Assembly: GCF_000346465.2 (NCBI RefSeq)
Contig: NC_034014.1
Coordinates: forward strand, 11,041,582 to 11,105,581
DNA from: Prunus persica
Lineage: Eukaryota > Streptophyta > Magnoliopsida > Rosales > Rosaceae
Length of the DNA: 64,000 bases
Direction: 5' to 3'
Of the stretch, positions 1 to 10,608 are shown one piece after another. The notes beneath the pieces are model-generated. The model worked only from the letters and a program-made list of their open reading frames with translations. It searched no databases and was not told the DNA's origin. How positions within the stretch are numbered: the first letter of the stretch is position 1; every line of letters starts with the position of its first letter. Position numbers and translations under genes: made by a program.

Positions 1-3000
1 CCAAATTACATTTTTACGTCCTGCTCGAGCTATGTGGGTATTATATATTTTTAAAGCACTGTTCACGATGTTTTTGGCCTCTTCATCGACCACACGATTT
101 CCTGGCAGAGGATCCAGAAAATAGACGGTTTCTCTCTTTGCTCTTACAATCAGCAAAATCCAATGACGGCTGCACAAAATTAATATAAAAACGACGGTTA
201 TTTACAAAAACGACGTATTATAGTATTTCACACGACGAAGTAAAGTAGCTAACGACGACATTATATATTTATCACGACGATAAATAAATACCGACGTGGT
301 TAGTAGTTTCAAACGACTAAATAAAATAAAACACCGACGTGGTTAGTTTATAAGCTGTCATTTATTGAAAATCATAAAAACAAAATCCTAAGGAGACTAA
401 CCCTGGATTGTAAGGCATCATGAAAATCTGTTCACCGTCTGTCTTCTGAAGTCGAGCTGCTACGAGTCGTGATCTTTCAGTTATTGTGCCAGAGTTGGCA
501 CTAACTGTAGCAGGGTCGATAAAGCCAACCATACTGCACATATTGGCTTTTTTCAAAACATCGTGTAAGTACCTAAACAAATAAAATAATATAAACAAGT
601 CAGCACACAAAACACGACGGTTATGTATAAAAAAACGACGTATTATAATATTTCACACGACGTACTGAAATAGATGAGGACGTTATAATATATTTATCAC
701 GACGGTTGTTAGTTAAGACGACGTGGTTAGTTAGTTAAGACGACGCAATATATAAACCAACGAGTTATTATTTTAGAAGTACAAACCTCATATATACAGC
801 CAATACAGTAGCTCCAATTTCTTCCATGCCTGCAAATTGTGTAATATCTTCAGGCAGGAGGAAGGTATCGCGCTCACCACCAAACACCTCCTTATCAATT
901 GTAAATTGGACTGTCTTATCCTCAGGCAGGAGTGTCGTTTCCACAAAACGACAAAGGGTTTTTAAAGAAGATGGCGCCTCCATTTTTGAATAAGCACCAA
1001 CTTCAATAACCTGTTTAAAGAAATAAAAAAATGACGTGGTAATTCAATAAAGACGACGGTTTAAGTAATAAAACGTCGTCTTAAAAGTATTTAAACGACG
1101 GTGAAAAAACTGTCGTGGTAATTCAATAAAGACGACGGTTTTATGAATAAAGCGTCGTCTGAAACCATTTAAACGACGGTGCAAAAACCGTCGTTTAAAT
1201 ATTTTATTACGTCTTAAAAAAATTCCGCCGTCTAAGTTTTAAACAAACGACGGATTAAATAAAAATATCGACGTCTGAAATTTTGAAAAACAAATAAAAA
1301 AGGCAAAGTTTCTCTTCATCTCTTTTTTCTTCTTCCTTCTCTTCATATCTTTTTTCTTCTTCCTTCTCTTCATCTCTCTTTTCTTCTTCCTTCTCTTCAT
1401 CTGGCTGATGTTTCCCCATTTTGGCAGTATCATCCTCCAAATGTAGGGATCTCACATCACCTCCAGAGCAGCTAGCTTTGTCAGACATTGGATTTTTGGG
1501 GCTTTGGCTAATTCTTGGTTTAAGCATGCTTGGATCAAAATTGGGAATTAATTGGGAAAGCTGACTCAGGAAATGCTCCCTCTCAGCCTCTACCAATTGT
1601 TTTGTCCTAGCCTCCATCCTTAAGGCCTCTTCCCTTGCCTTAGCCTCCATCTTTTTAGTCTCTTCTTGAAGGAGAACTCTTAAACTGTCCTTCAAACGGT
1701 CGTCAAAGCTCACCCTCTGTGGTTTGGGCAAATTGAAATATTGCCTTGGGGAAACACCAGCACCAACTCCCCTCACCCTGCCTGGATGCTCGGGGCCCAA
1801 AGCCATGGTCAGCACATCATTGCTGCCATCTACTCTGACTTTGCCTTCCGAGACTTGTTTCTGCAATTCATCCTAAAACAAAGATAAACAAAAAAACACA
1901 CGACGGTTATTTATGTACAAACGACGTATTATATAATTTCACACGACGCAATAACGTATAAACCGACGTTATTATAACTTATCACGACGGTAGTTATACC
2001 GACGTGGTTATTTATTTAAAACGACGAAATGAATAAACAACCGACGTCTTATGCTATAATTAAAGAAAACAGAGTAGTGATTCCTATTTAGACCGTTAAC
2101 GACGTTTTTAAAAAAGTTTCGACGTGGTAATATCATTCACACGACGCGAAAATGAACCACCGACGTCTTATGCTATAATTACAGAAAACATAGTAGTGAT
2201 TCCTATTTAGACCTTTAACGACGTTTTTAAAAACTTTTCGACGTGGTAATATCATTCACACGACGAAAAATATAACATACGACGTAATAAGAATAATTCA
2301 CAGTTTAATAAAAATTTAAAACAGAGTGATAGTAGGCTTACAATTAATTTTGCTTTCTCTGCCACCTTTGGATCAAGGATGTTACCATGTTTGTCCTGTC
2401 TAGCTCTCTTCCATAAGGTAGATCGATCAATTTCTACCCCAGGCATGGTTTCCTCCAATTGATCCTCCAATCCAGCATATCCTTTTCGAGACAATCGATG
2501 ATTGTACTCGAGTTTTTCCCTAATCTGTGAATGTTGAGAATGCACAGACTGAAAATCTTTGGATAGCCTTGAAGCTACAAAGGCATCCCATTGTGCTTTC
2601 TCTATGAATTTATATGTTTCAGGGGGTTGGCTTAATTTCTCCCTGTCATTGGTGTATGGAAGGATATAATGCCTCGTTAGTGTAGACTTGAAATCCTTCC
2701 ATTTTTTGGCAGCAGAAGATAAAACAGAGGTCTTGCCCCCTTGGCCTACGACAAAAGCCATGTCAACTGCTTCCCAAATCTGCTCCTTTATATCCTTGGG
2801 GATTTGGGACCATTTCTTGTCCACAAGTGGGATCCTGGAGCGTGCCAACACACCAATATACGACTGCATCTCAATATGTGCTTGGCCAACACCTTTCCCC
2901 CTTTTATTGTACTCAACAATTGGCCTCAGTTTCTGAAGCTTTCTCTTCACAACACGAGGCATTGTGCTCATACCTCGACCAGTCTTTGAATCATCAGAGA

Positions 3001-3165
3001 TTGTTGTCTGGCTGGTTGGTTCTGTCTCAGCAGATGATGAAGCAAACTTCATCTTCTTCGAAGACTTCATCTCCTTCGAAGACTTGTCTTGGGGAGCTAC
3101 CACTCCAAGCTTCTTGGAGCCAGAATCCTTAGTTTGTTGTTGAGAAACCATTTTAACAGACAAAA
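1..3165 (-). pseudogene. CACTA gene B (Transposase_24 + Ulp1 protease), element 1, 3' end off window
   Basis: Minus-strand exons inferred from GT/AG sites and from comparison with elements 2 and 3: 3165-2342 (ATG at 3151), 1872 to about 1316, 1010-787, 572-402, 169-<1. Exon 1 codes 270 residues, including a Transposase_24-like block (KWKDFKSTLTRHYI, then WDAFVASRL). Exon 2 has a charged helical stretch (EETKKMEAKAREEALRMEAR), then an acidic repeat of DEEKEEEKR units. The last exons form a C48 peptidase domain; His (RHWILLI) and Asp (FLDPLP) are visible, and the Cys lies off the window. Exon 1 is intact here, while element 2 has lost its ATG and gained a stop. However, the splice donor present in element 2 at 17742 (gaccag/gtatg) is missing, so the acidic exon reads into intron and stops at 1255. 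Family role: Transposase_24 proteins of En/Spm elements accompany TNP2. The Ulp1 part would cleave SUMO-like substrates if active. Confidence 0.72.
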
Positions 3166-3838
3166 CTGCAAGTGAAAATATTTCAGGAAAACATTAAGAA
3201 CACAAACGACGGTATTAAAAAAATACGACGTATGATATGATTTTAGACGACGCAATGAAATAATCTCAGACGTAATAAATGTTTAAAACCATTATTTATA
3301 TAACGTCGTGGTATATATGTTCACACGACGTCAATAGTAATACACCGTCGTGGTAAACTATTATTTATATAACGTCGTGGTATTTATGTTCATACGACGT
3401 CAATAGTAATACACCGTCGTGGTATTAACATTCACACGACGTAAAACAATAAGATATTTTGTCGTCTATATTAGATACCAACCCTAGTTTCTTTTTCTTT
3501 ATATTTTATCAAATAAGGGAAAAACAAAAACCATTGTTCAGAGAAATCAAACCTGCAATTAAACAAGCATATAAAAAAAGACTATTATTTTAAAAACAAC
3601 TTTGTCAATTTTCAGACGACGCTAGAACAACTGACGAACCGTCGTGGTCTACCGTCGTCTTATTTAGTTGAGGTAGTTGTCTTCAAAGTTGGAAACTTTC
3701 CCTCTTTGTCTGTATATTTTATCAAACTTGGAAAGAAGTAAAATGATTTTGGCCAGAAAAAAGGTAAAAAGATTTTTCAAACAAAAAACGTATGAGCATG
3801 CAAAACAGTAACCAAAATAGTGAAAATGAAAGCTTACC

Positions 3839-4010
3839 TTTTGCGTGCAATGAAAGCAAGAGGAAGATGATCGATGTTTAAGTTCAGAGACGACGAAGAA
3901 GACGAGAGGAAGACGATGAGAAACTCTGACAATGCTCTGACAAGGAAAAAAGACGAAAAGGTTTCTCTGGGAGATTGAAATTTTTAATCGGGTTTGGAAA
4001 CAGTGCATGT
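3839..4010 (-). other. Probable 5' leader exon of gene B, element 1
   Basis: On the minus strand this stretch ends in a good donor (cgcaaaag/gtaagc, exon end about 3839) and lies upstream of the acceptor at 3166-3167. It is free of the CGACG array that fills the DNA on both sides, as the exons are. A nearly identical stretch lies in element 2 (about 20670-20840). An ATG near its 5' end opens about 57 codons before the donor, so a coding role is possible. An untranslated leader seems more likely because exon 1 has its own conserved ATG (3151). The transcription start is not visible. Confidence 0.4.
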
Positions 4011-4789
4011 GTAAGTCGAAAAGTTGCTTACATATAAAACCATTTCAAAAAAATAATACGGCGGTTACATTTAACTACGTCGTTTTTAACTAAAACGACG
4101 CAATATTTTTCATTCGACGTGGAATCATTTCATTTAACGTCGTTAGGTTTAATATAACCGACGTGGATTTTAATTTTTAAATTATGAATAGAATTTTTTT
4201 TCCCGTGACCTTTCAGTTTATTTTTCAATTACAGTGCGTTATAAATAGAGTTTTTTTTCCGGAGGAAATTTAAAACGAAGGAAATTAATATTCTGCAATA
4301 TGTAAAGTTTCTTTTTTGGATGACAGATTTAAATAAAATAAGAATATAAAAACAACAAATGTGTAAGTCAAGTAGACGAAAAGTTGCTTACATATAAAAC
4401 CATTTCAAAAAAATAATATGGCGGTTACATATAACTACGACGTATAAATTACAAAATACGACGGTACATTTAACTTCGGACGTGGTAAATAAATACGACA
4501 GTAGTTTGTAGGTACCGTCGTAGTAAACTCAAAAATTAAAGTACATAAGTAATAACTCGCGTCATGGTATATTATTTAACACGTCGTTTTTATTAATTTA
4601 CCGACGTGGATTTCTGTAATATACGTCGATCATACCGACGTTGATTTTACAATTTAAACGGCGGTTTGTTTGTAAGGACCGCCGTTGGTTTTAAAAATTT
4701 ATTCTATAAATTTGTCGCTTTCATTCATTTTCGGTTTACATTTAAGGTTCCAAGTTCTTCCTCTCTCAGTCTCTCATGTCTCAAAGATA

Positions 4790-5502
4790 ATAATTTGGAT
4801 GTTTTCTCAAAGAGAAATTGAGCTTACTCGCTTCAAATATATGTCCACAAGAAGAAGCTTGTCAACTAGCCTTCTCACTTCCTTGATCAAGCCTGATAGG
4901 ACACTTAGTGCTTCTGAATACTCCTTGCTTTCCATCAAAAGAGATGCAAGCCTGGCCTCCACTCGCTGTCGAAGGAAAGTTCGCTTCTCAGGGAAATCTG
5001 AAGATCAGATGTGCCTGATCCTCNNNNNNNNNNNNNNNNNNNNNNNNNNNNNNNNNNNNNNNNNNNNNNNNNNNNNNNNNNNNNNNNNNNNNNNNNNNNN
5101 NNNNNNNNNNNNNNNNNNNNNNNCTCGCATCAATATATGTCCACAAGAAGAAGCTTGTCAACTAGCCTTCTCACTTCCTTGATCAAGCCTGATAGGACAC
5201 TTAGTGCTTCTGAATACTCCTTGCTTTCCATCAAAAGAGATGCAAGCCTGGCCTCCACTCGCTGTCGAAGGAAAGTTCGCTTCTCAGGGAAATCTGAAGA
5301 TCAGATGTGCCTGATCCTCTGCTTGATTTTCTTGCCTAAGAAGATCCGTCGGATTTATTGTGATAGCCTCTTCCTTTATCCGTAGAGCTTCAGAAGAAGA
5401 AGATGGGTTTCAAGAATGCGATAAAGAATAGAAATGGCTTCAGATGGCCTCTAAAGCATGAGCAATTGAATCAGTAGTTTCTGGGAGATATGATGAAGAC
5501 AT
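4790..5502 (-). pseudogene. RPN6: Captured RPN6 (26S proteasome subunit, PSMD11) fragment in element 1
   Basis: On the minus strand an ATG at 5502 begins MSSSYLPETTDSIAHALEA, followed by pieces reading NPSSSSEALRIKEEAIT, DLLRQENQAED, and then EKRTFLRQRVEARLASLL, MESKEYSEALSVLSGLIKEV and DKLLLVDIYL. This is the order of the N-terminal third of plant RPN6, a lid subunit of the 26S proteasome. It is broken by in-frame stops after HALEA, by indels, and by loss of the stretch between the two blocks. Part of it appears twice, on both sides of a 100-N gap, probably an assembly error. Element 2 carries the same fragment once, so capture predates their divergence. It has no CGACG motifs, unlike the DNA around it. 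It cannot encode a working subunit. Confidence 0.85.
5024..5123. other. Assembly gap of exactly 100 N
   Basis: A run of 100 N is the usual placeholder for a gap of unknown size. The roughly 195 bases before it (about 4828-5023) and after it (5124-5318) are almost the same sequence and both end in the same GATCCTC context. The contig ends therefore overlap and were probably not merged, so the duplication is likely artificial. Confidence 0.97.
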
Positions 5503-5559
5503 TGTCAATGCTTTGAACTACACAAGTCCTGCAGAAAGATATGTTAAAGAAACTGAAAC

Positions 5560-6589
5560 AACGGCGGTTTTCTGTTCTACCGTCGTCTTTTCTCGTCGTC
5601 TATATTAAGTTACGATGGCGGTAGATTTATAATTACCGACGTAGATTATTTTGTTAAACGTCGTTAAGTGTACTACAACCGACGTGGATTTTAATTTTAA
5701 ATTATAAATGGAGTTTTTTTTCCCGTATTCTTTCAGTTTTAGTTTTCAATTCCAAAGCGTGATAAATAGATTTTTCTTTCCCGAGGAAATTTAAAATGAG
5801 GGAAATTAATGTTCTAGAATTTGTAAACTAACACGACGCAATATTTGCAAATCTGTGTCATCTGTTAAGATTATGATGTGGAACAGAGTTCCATCTGGTA
5901 AGATTTCGTAACCCTTGGGATCTCAGACAAAACTGATTATGTCGGCGGTGTTCTATATAAACCGTCGTGGTTATTTCAATTCTTGTCATTAAGTAGATCT
6001 ACCGACGTAGGATAAGAAAATCAAAGAAAAAAATTGTTAACAAAAATTCTTATTAAGACGACCGTTAAAATTAAAGGTACGACGTATAAAATGAATAAAT
6101 ACGACGATAAATTTTATTGTACGATTTAAAGATAACGTAGTAGAACTATACGAGAATGACGTCGATATATTTATATTTTCCGTCGTTGTAAATTAATTTA
6201 ATACGGCGATATTTTGTATTTTAAAGCCGTGGATTTGTTTGTAATTATACGGCGTCTTATACGAAAACCTCGTCGTGTTATTTTATGAGTAAAAACGGCA
6301 GTTTTTATTGAAATCGTCGTCTTTACTTTCTACGTCGGTCGATTCATAACTTCTGCCGTTCTTTGTTGGCATTGATTTTACACTGAGGAAATCTGTTTCA
6401 AATAGACGTCGGTTGTTTAATTATGTACGTCGTTGTTTTTGAACAGCCATTTGAAACTCCATTTTTTAGTTGTCTAAGGTTGTATTACACGACGGTGTTT
6501 TTAGAACCGTCGTCTTTTTATAAACCACGACGGTTTTCACTTAGACCGTCGTTGTTTTCTGGTCGTCTTTTTCACTTTTTGTAGTAGTG
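5560..6589. repeat. Right subterminal motif array of element 1
   Basis: No gene is seen here. The stretch is filled with ACCGTCGT, CGACGTGG, ACGGCGG and similar motifs every few tens of bases, ending at the terminal inverted repeat (6576-6589). It matches 21720-23353 of element 2. One motif-poor patch (about 5849-5945) is shared with element 2 (22611-22710) and could be another captured fragment; I do not recognise it. Confidence 0.8.
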
Positions 6590-6900
6590 ACTTCAAAAGC
6601 TGAATTCCCATTTGCCCAAGATATTGTTATTAAGTAGGAAAAAGGTTTATATTCTTCATTCTCATTTACCCAATAAGGCAATGACATTAGATTCTACAAT
6701 TAAATAGACCACCCGCAATCTCTTACTTAATTAATTTGTAATCCAAGCTCGTGAATATTAACTGTGAAGCTTCCTAGGCCTCTGGTTTTTTCCTAGGCCT
6801 CTACGATCTCTTTCTTTGACTCCATCTTCTACTTAATTGATATAAATGCTTGCTGAAATTGATATGTTTAGCTTGTATTATATTTGTGACTTGTCTTTTA

Positions 6901-7227
6901 TATGCATATTAGGGGAAAGAATGCAAAATGGCTTTTGGCGAAAAGGCAAACATTGTTGCAAGTGGCACTATAGTTGAGATTAATGTGCCAAACCAGCTGG
7001 TTCATAATGTTCCTTTGGGAGAGGGGAACATAAGAGTAGCTGTGAATTGTGCACTAAAGGGAGATTCTCCACTACCAATCCCTATGAAAGGAGTGTTAGA
7101 AACGGTTGGGGATGCCATTGGGTCGCAAGTAGCTTGGCCTCAAGATCTTATTGTCTTTGATGATAAAGTGGTAAACTTCTTTTCTTTTAAGCTTGTTACG
7201 TTTTATTCTAACTAATATGTATGTAAT

Positions 7228-7263
<36 letters not shown>

Positions 7264-7640
7264 CGTTGCTAAAGCCCTTTTGGCATAGTGTGAGTTTTTC
7301 CTCTTTTGCTCTCCTTTCCTTTGGAGTGATTTTTCCATCTTTTCATAAATGAGTCTTTCAAATTATTTTTGAAAACTGCTTTGAAAATGATATATGCAGC
7401 TAGCTAAATCAAATACATACTCATATAGATATATGTCATATTCTAGATTAATTTCTTCAAGAGTATGGTTTCTTAAAGAAATTGATAATTTCATTTTTGA
7501 ATCCAAATTTCTTATTCTTATTTGGAGTTGAGTTGTGTAAGTTGGTGCCATGGGATGAACGAGCTGAGAAGGTAGCTGCCATTGCCTTGAAGAACTAGCT
7601 GCAAGCTTTGCTAAGTTTGGAAAAGAAGATTGCATGGAGG
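6901..7640 (+). pseudogene. Relic of a DUF8039-like transposon protein
   Basis: A plus-strand reading from 6928 contains VPNQLVHNVPLGEGNIRVAV, then ETVGDAIGSQVAWPQDLIVF. This is the pattern of the small domain (DUF8039-like) found at the C-terminus of some plant En/Spm-related proteins. It runs into a splice-donor-like or broken end near 7180. After a TG/TA microsatellite, a second coding-like stretch (7525-7640, KLVPWDERAEKVAAIAL, then ELAASFAKFGKEDCMEE after a one-base frame change) may or may not belong to it. No complete gene is present. It lies in the 2.4-kb island between CACTA elements 1 and 2. The family call is from memory of the pattern. Confidence 0.45.
7229..7262. repeat. (TG)n(TA)n microsatellite
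   Basis: A run of alternating TG followed by TA dinucleotides, in the island between the first two CACTA elements. Confidence 0.9.
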
Positions 7641-8188
7641 AGGTATAGCTCGTTTCATGAATAGATCTAGGTTTCCTTGAGCTTACTTGTGGTTTCTCTG
7701 TAAGAATCTTCTTTGATTAGTGGATTGCTTGGTCGGATGATGAATCCTAGTTTTTCCCAATGGTGGGTTTCTGGGTGAACAATTTTATGGGTTCGTTGTT
7801 CATGTTTTTTTGGTATTGTGTTCTTGCTGTTGACTAGTCATCATCAGAATGTTTGTTGTTTTTTTGATCTTGATGTATTCACACAAACTTCTCACACTAG
7901 CACAAGAGAGGCCTAGATTTGTGGGTCCTTTCGAGTGCCTAGGTTGTCACTAGTGATCTTCTAGGCTTGTAGGTATTGGTTGTTTCCCTGTGTGTGTGAT
8001 TGTTTCTGGTTTATGACTAACAGTTGACTAGTCATATTGCTCTCAGGTTAAGTTAAGCTTTGTGTAGTTGTTAAGTTTTTAAATTAGTGTTTAATTTACC
8101 CCCCTGACCTAAGTACCAATTACAAAACACACATTACTGCTACAAAGTCTAAATTTAAAACTGCATCACAATGGATTTTATTGTAAGT

Positions 8189-8543
8189 GTGGATGAGTTC
8201 AATGATCCCAAATTATCACTTGTGGATGAGTTCAATCACCACCTCTATTATGTTCAAAGTGCAACAATACATTTAACAAATTAATTAAGGATATATATAG
8301 TCTAGCATTCTTATATTTGAGTTATTGATTCATGTGACTAACAACAATACATTTAACTTTTTCCTTTTTCTTTTTAGGAATGGTGTCAAAATGAATGAAT
8401 ACTTTCTGTGGTCATTTCTAGACAATTTTGAATGGAATTCTGGATATAATGTTCGGTTTGGTATCATATATGTGGATTACAACGATGGGATGAAAAGGCA
8501 ACCAAAATTTTCGGCACTCTGGTTTAAAAGTTTCCTAAAGTAA
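8189..8543 (+). pseudogene. Family 1 beta-glucosidase, last exons only
   Basis: Two coding pieces in gene order. At 8189-8270 the reading is VDEFNDPKLSL followed, after a local duplication and deletion, by HHLYYVQSA, the penultimate-exon region of plant GH1 beta-glucosidases. After an acceptor (ctttttag at 8370-8377), the last exon 8378-8543 reads [32 protein letters not shown] and [13 protein letters not shown], then stop. The upstream exons with the catalytic acid/base and nucleophile glutamates are not in the window. The LDNFEW segment that lines the glycone site is intact. It seems to be a truncated pseudogene caught between two CACTA insertions. Confidence 0.8.
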
Positions 8544-8996
8544 TGAAAAAATTCAAATCATATCCTTCTTTTTAGTGTTGTATTTTCTTTAGTATGTACG
8601 CATAATAATGCTAGAGATTCCAAATTTGTATAGAAATTCAATTGTAAACTATGAATTAAAATAGGAGGAAATTAAATTTCAGTACTTGGATAGGATTTCA
8701 GTACTTGGATAGGATTAAATTTCAATTCAACCCTAGGTTAATATATTGAACATTTATTGTTAGTCCTTTGACTCTGTGTGTACATTAGCATGATAATGAA
8801 ACTCATTTGTTTTCCCTTATGTCTTCGCCAACTTTTAGTTCTGAAATACTCACGTGATTAAATATTTAATAGTTTTTTGCGTCTTACACAATTTCTTCAT
8901 TTGATTTTTTGATTTATGGGTGACTCATTCTAATTATTGCTGTCTTGACTTGTAGATCAGTGATCTTAAGTTCGAACATTTATGCCATTTTAGTAG
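8544..8996. other. Non-coding spacer before CACTA element 2
   Basis: AT-rich sequence after the beta-glucosidase stop. I see only a short direct repeat (ttcagtacttggatagga, near 8680-8713) and no coding signal. It ends at the TGT target duplication of element 2 (8997-8999). Confidence 0.6.
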
Positions 8997-8999
8997 TGT

Positions 9000-10608
9000 C
9001 ACTACTACAAAAAAGCAAAAAGACGACGGTAAATAACCGTCGTGTATTCGGTTTTTCAATGGTCGTGGAATCCACCGTCATCTTTTCCCTCATAAACCAC
9101 GACGCTAAATCACCGTCGTTGTTACAATATACAACGTCATCAACAAATACAAAACGACGTCTTTGTACTGCAAAAAGATCTAAAAAAGCAGTCGAGGATG
9201 AGAATAGACGACCAACTCTCTAAACAAACCGTCGTTAAAAAGGAAAAATATGACACATATTAACAGAACAAGGCCGCAAGATAGACATACAACGACGAAA
9301 ATTAAAATAAGACGCCGTTAAATATCATTTTCACGACAATAAAAAATATGACGTCTTTAAATACATTAGAAGACGACGTTATTGATACCTACTACGTCGC
9401 CTATATAAAAAAAGTCGTCGTAAAATAAATTTTCCACTTCGATTTTTCTATAAAAGATGACGTGGAAATAGTTGTCAGTGTCATTATTTACGACGTATGT
9501 ATTTATAGAGTAGACGTTGAACAACGTAACAACGTCGGTTACAAATATATGAGAGTCGTATTACAAAATTTATACGTCCTATTTTCAGAAACAAACAACG
9601 ACGATAAATATTGGACGTTGTTAAATAAAACAACGTCGAAAACAAATAAAAACAGACGTGTTTAGTCTGCTAAAGTTCTAAAAAATAGTCGAGGATGAGA
9701 ATAGACGACCAACTCAAACAAATCACCGTCGTTAAAAAGGAAAAATATGACACATATTAAAAGAACAAGGCCGCAAGATAGACATACAACGACGACAACT
9801 AAAACACTACGCCGTCAAATACAATTTTCACGACAAGAAAAAATATGACGTCTTTAAATACATGAGAAGACGACGTTATTGAAATCTACTACGTCTCTTA
9901 TTTACAAACAACCGTCGTGAAATAAATTTTCCACTTCGATTTTTCTAAAAAAGATGACGTGGAAATAGTTGTCAGTGTCATTATTTACGACGTATGTATT
10001 TATATAGTTGACGTTGAATGCGAAACAACGTCGGTGGCATTTATGTAGTCGACGTTGTATTTATATGTATTCATTACTCACGACGCACTTATTAATATAG
10101 ACGACGTTGAACTTCTAAACAACGTCGTTTCCAAATAAATGAGAGCCGTATTACAGAACATATAGACGGCGTTGATTATGATGAGAGCCGTATTACAAAT
10201 AACGTCGTTTAATTGATATTAAACGGCGGTTATAATGAATTACCGTCGGAATTCATTTCGTTCCTCTTCGTTTATAAAAGAACTTGCGACGTGGAAAATG
10301 TATGATGACGTCGTATTTTTTAACGTTCAGATTATATATCTCGTTTTTTAGACGTCGGTATTATGGGATTGGAGTCGTGTTATTTTGAATTACATGGCGG
10401 TTCTTAATCCTTCCCCGACGTGATATCCTGAATAATTGCTTCACAATAGCGTCGTGGTTCTTCATTGTTACGTTGCTTTAAGACGTCGGTAAATATGCTG
10501 AATAACTGGTTCACAATAACGTCGTGTTTTATTTGAACGTAGAAAGTGAAGAAATCACATTACAATATATTACAAAATTAATGTCATACACTGCCAATTA
10601 CATAAGCA
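9000..10608. repeat. Left subterminal array of element 2 with a tandem duplication
   Basis: No gene. CGACG/CGTCG motifs recur every 20-40 bases from the terminal repeat to the end of gene A. A unit of about 500 bp is present twice: the stretch from GTCGAGGATGAGAATAGACG near 9190 recurs near 9688 and stays similar for about 310 bp. Element 3 has the same arrangement (about 56196 and 56679) and lacks 16 bases near 56610. Such subterminal repeats are the usual binding region for En/Spm transposition proteins. Confidence 0.8.

Larger units (their letters stand above)
1..6589 (-). mobile_element. CACTA (En/Spm) element 1, right-hand part only
   Basis: The right terminus ends in CTTTTTGTAGTAGTG at 6589, the inverted complement of the CACTACTACAAAAA start of elements 2 and 3. 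The 3 bases after it are ACT; the matching left flank is outside the window. The whole segment is collinear with 16300-23353 of element 2, and position 1 falls inside the Ulp1 exon of gene B. If it matched element 2 in length, its left end would lie about 7 kb before the window. Non-coding parts are packed with CGACG/CGTCG motifs. It contains a 100-N gap (5024-5123). Genes run on the minus strand. Confidence 0.9.

Noticed and set aside
4685..5385. Plus-strand frames across and beside the N gap
   Set aside because: They are the antisense of the captured RPN6 fragment and one runs through N positions.
9462..9665. Small open frames in the subterminal arrays (also 56468-56671, 10524-10706, 57514-57696)
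   Set aside because: They are made of the CGACG motif array, have no recognisable product, and arise from shared non-coding sequence.
9000..10600. Regularly spaced short repeats that might suggest a CRISPR array
   Set aside because: Spacing and sequence vary, the motif occurs on both strands and throughout a plant CACTA element, and the context is eukaryotic.
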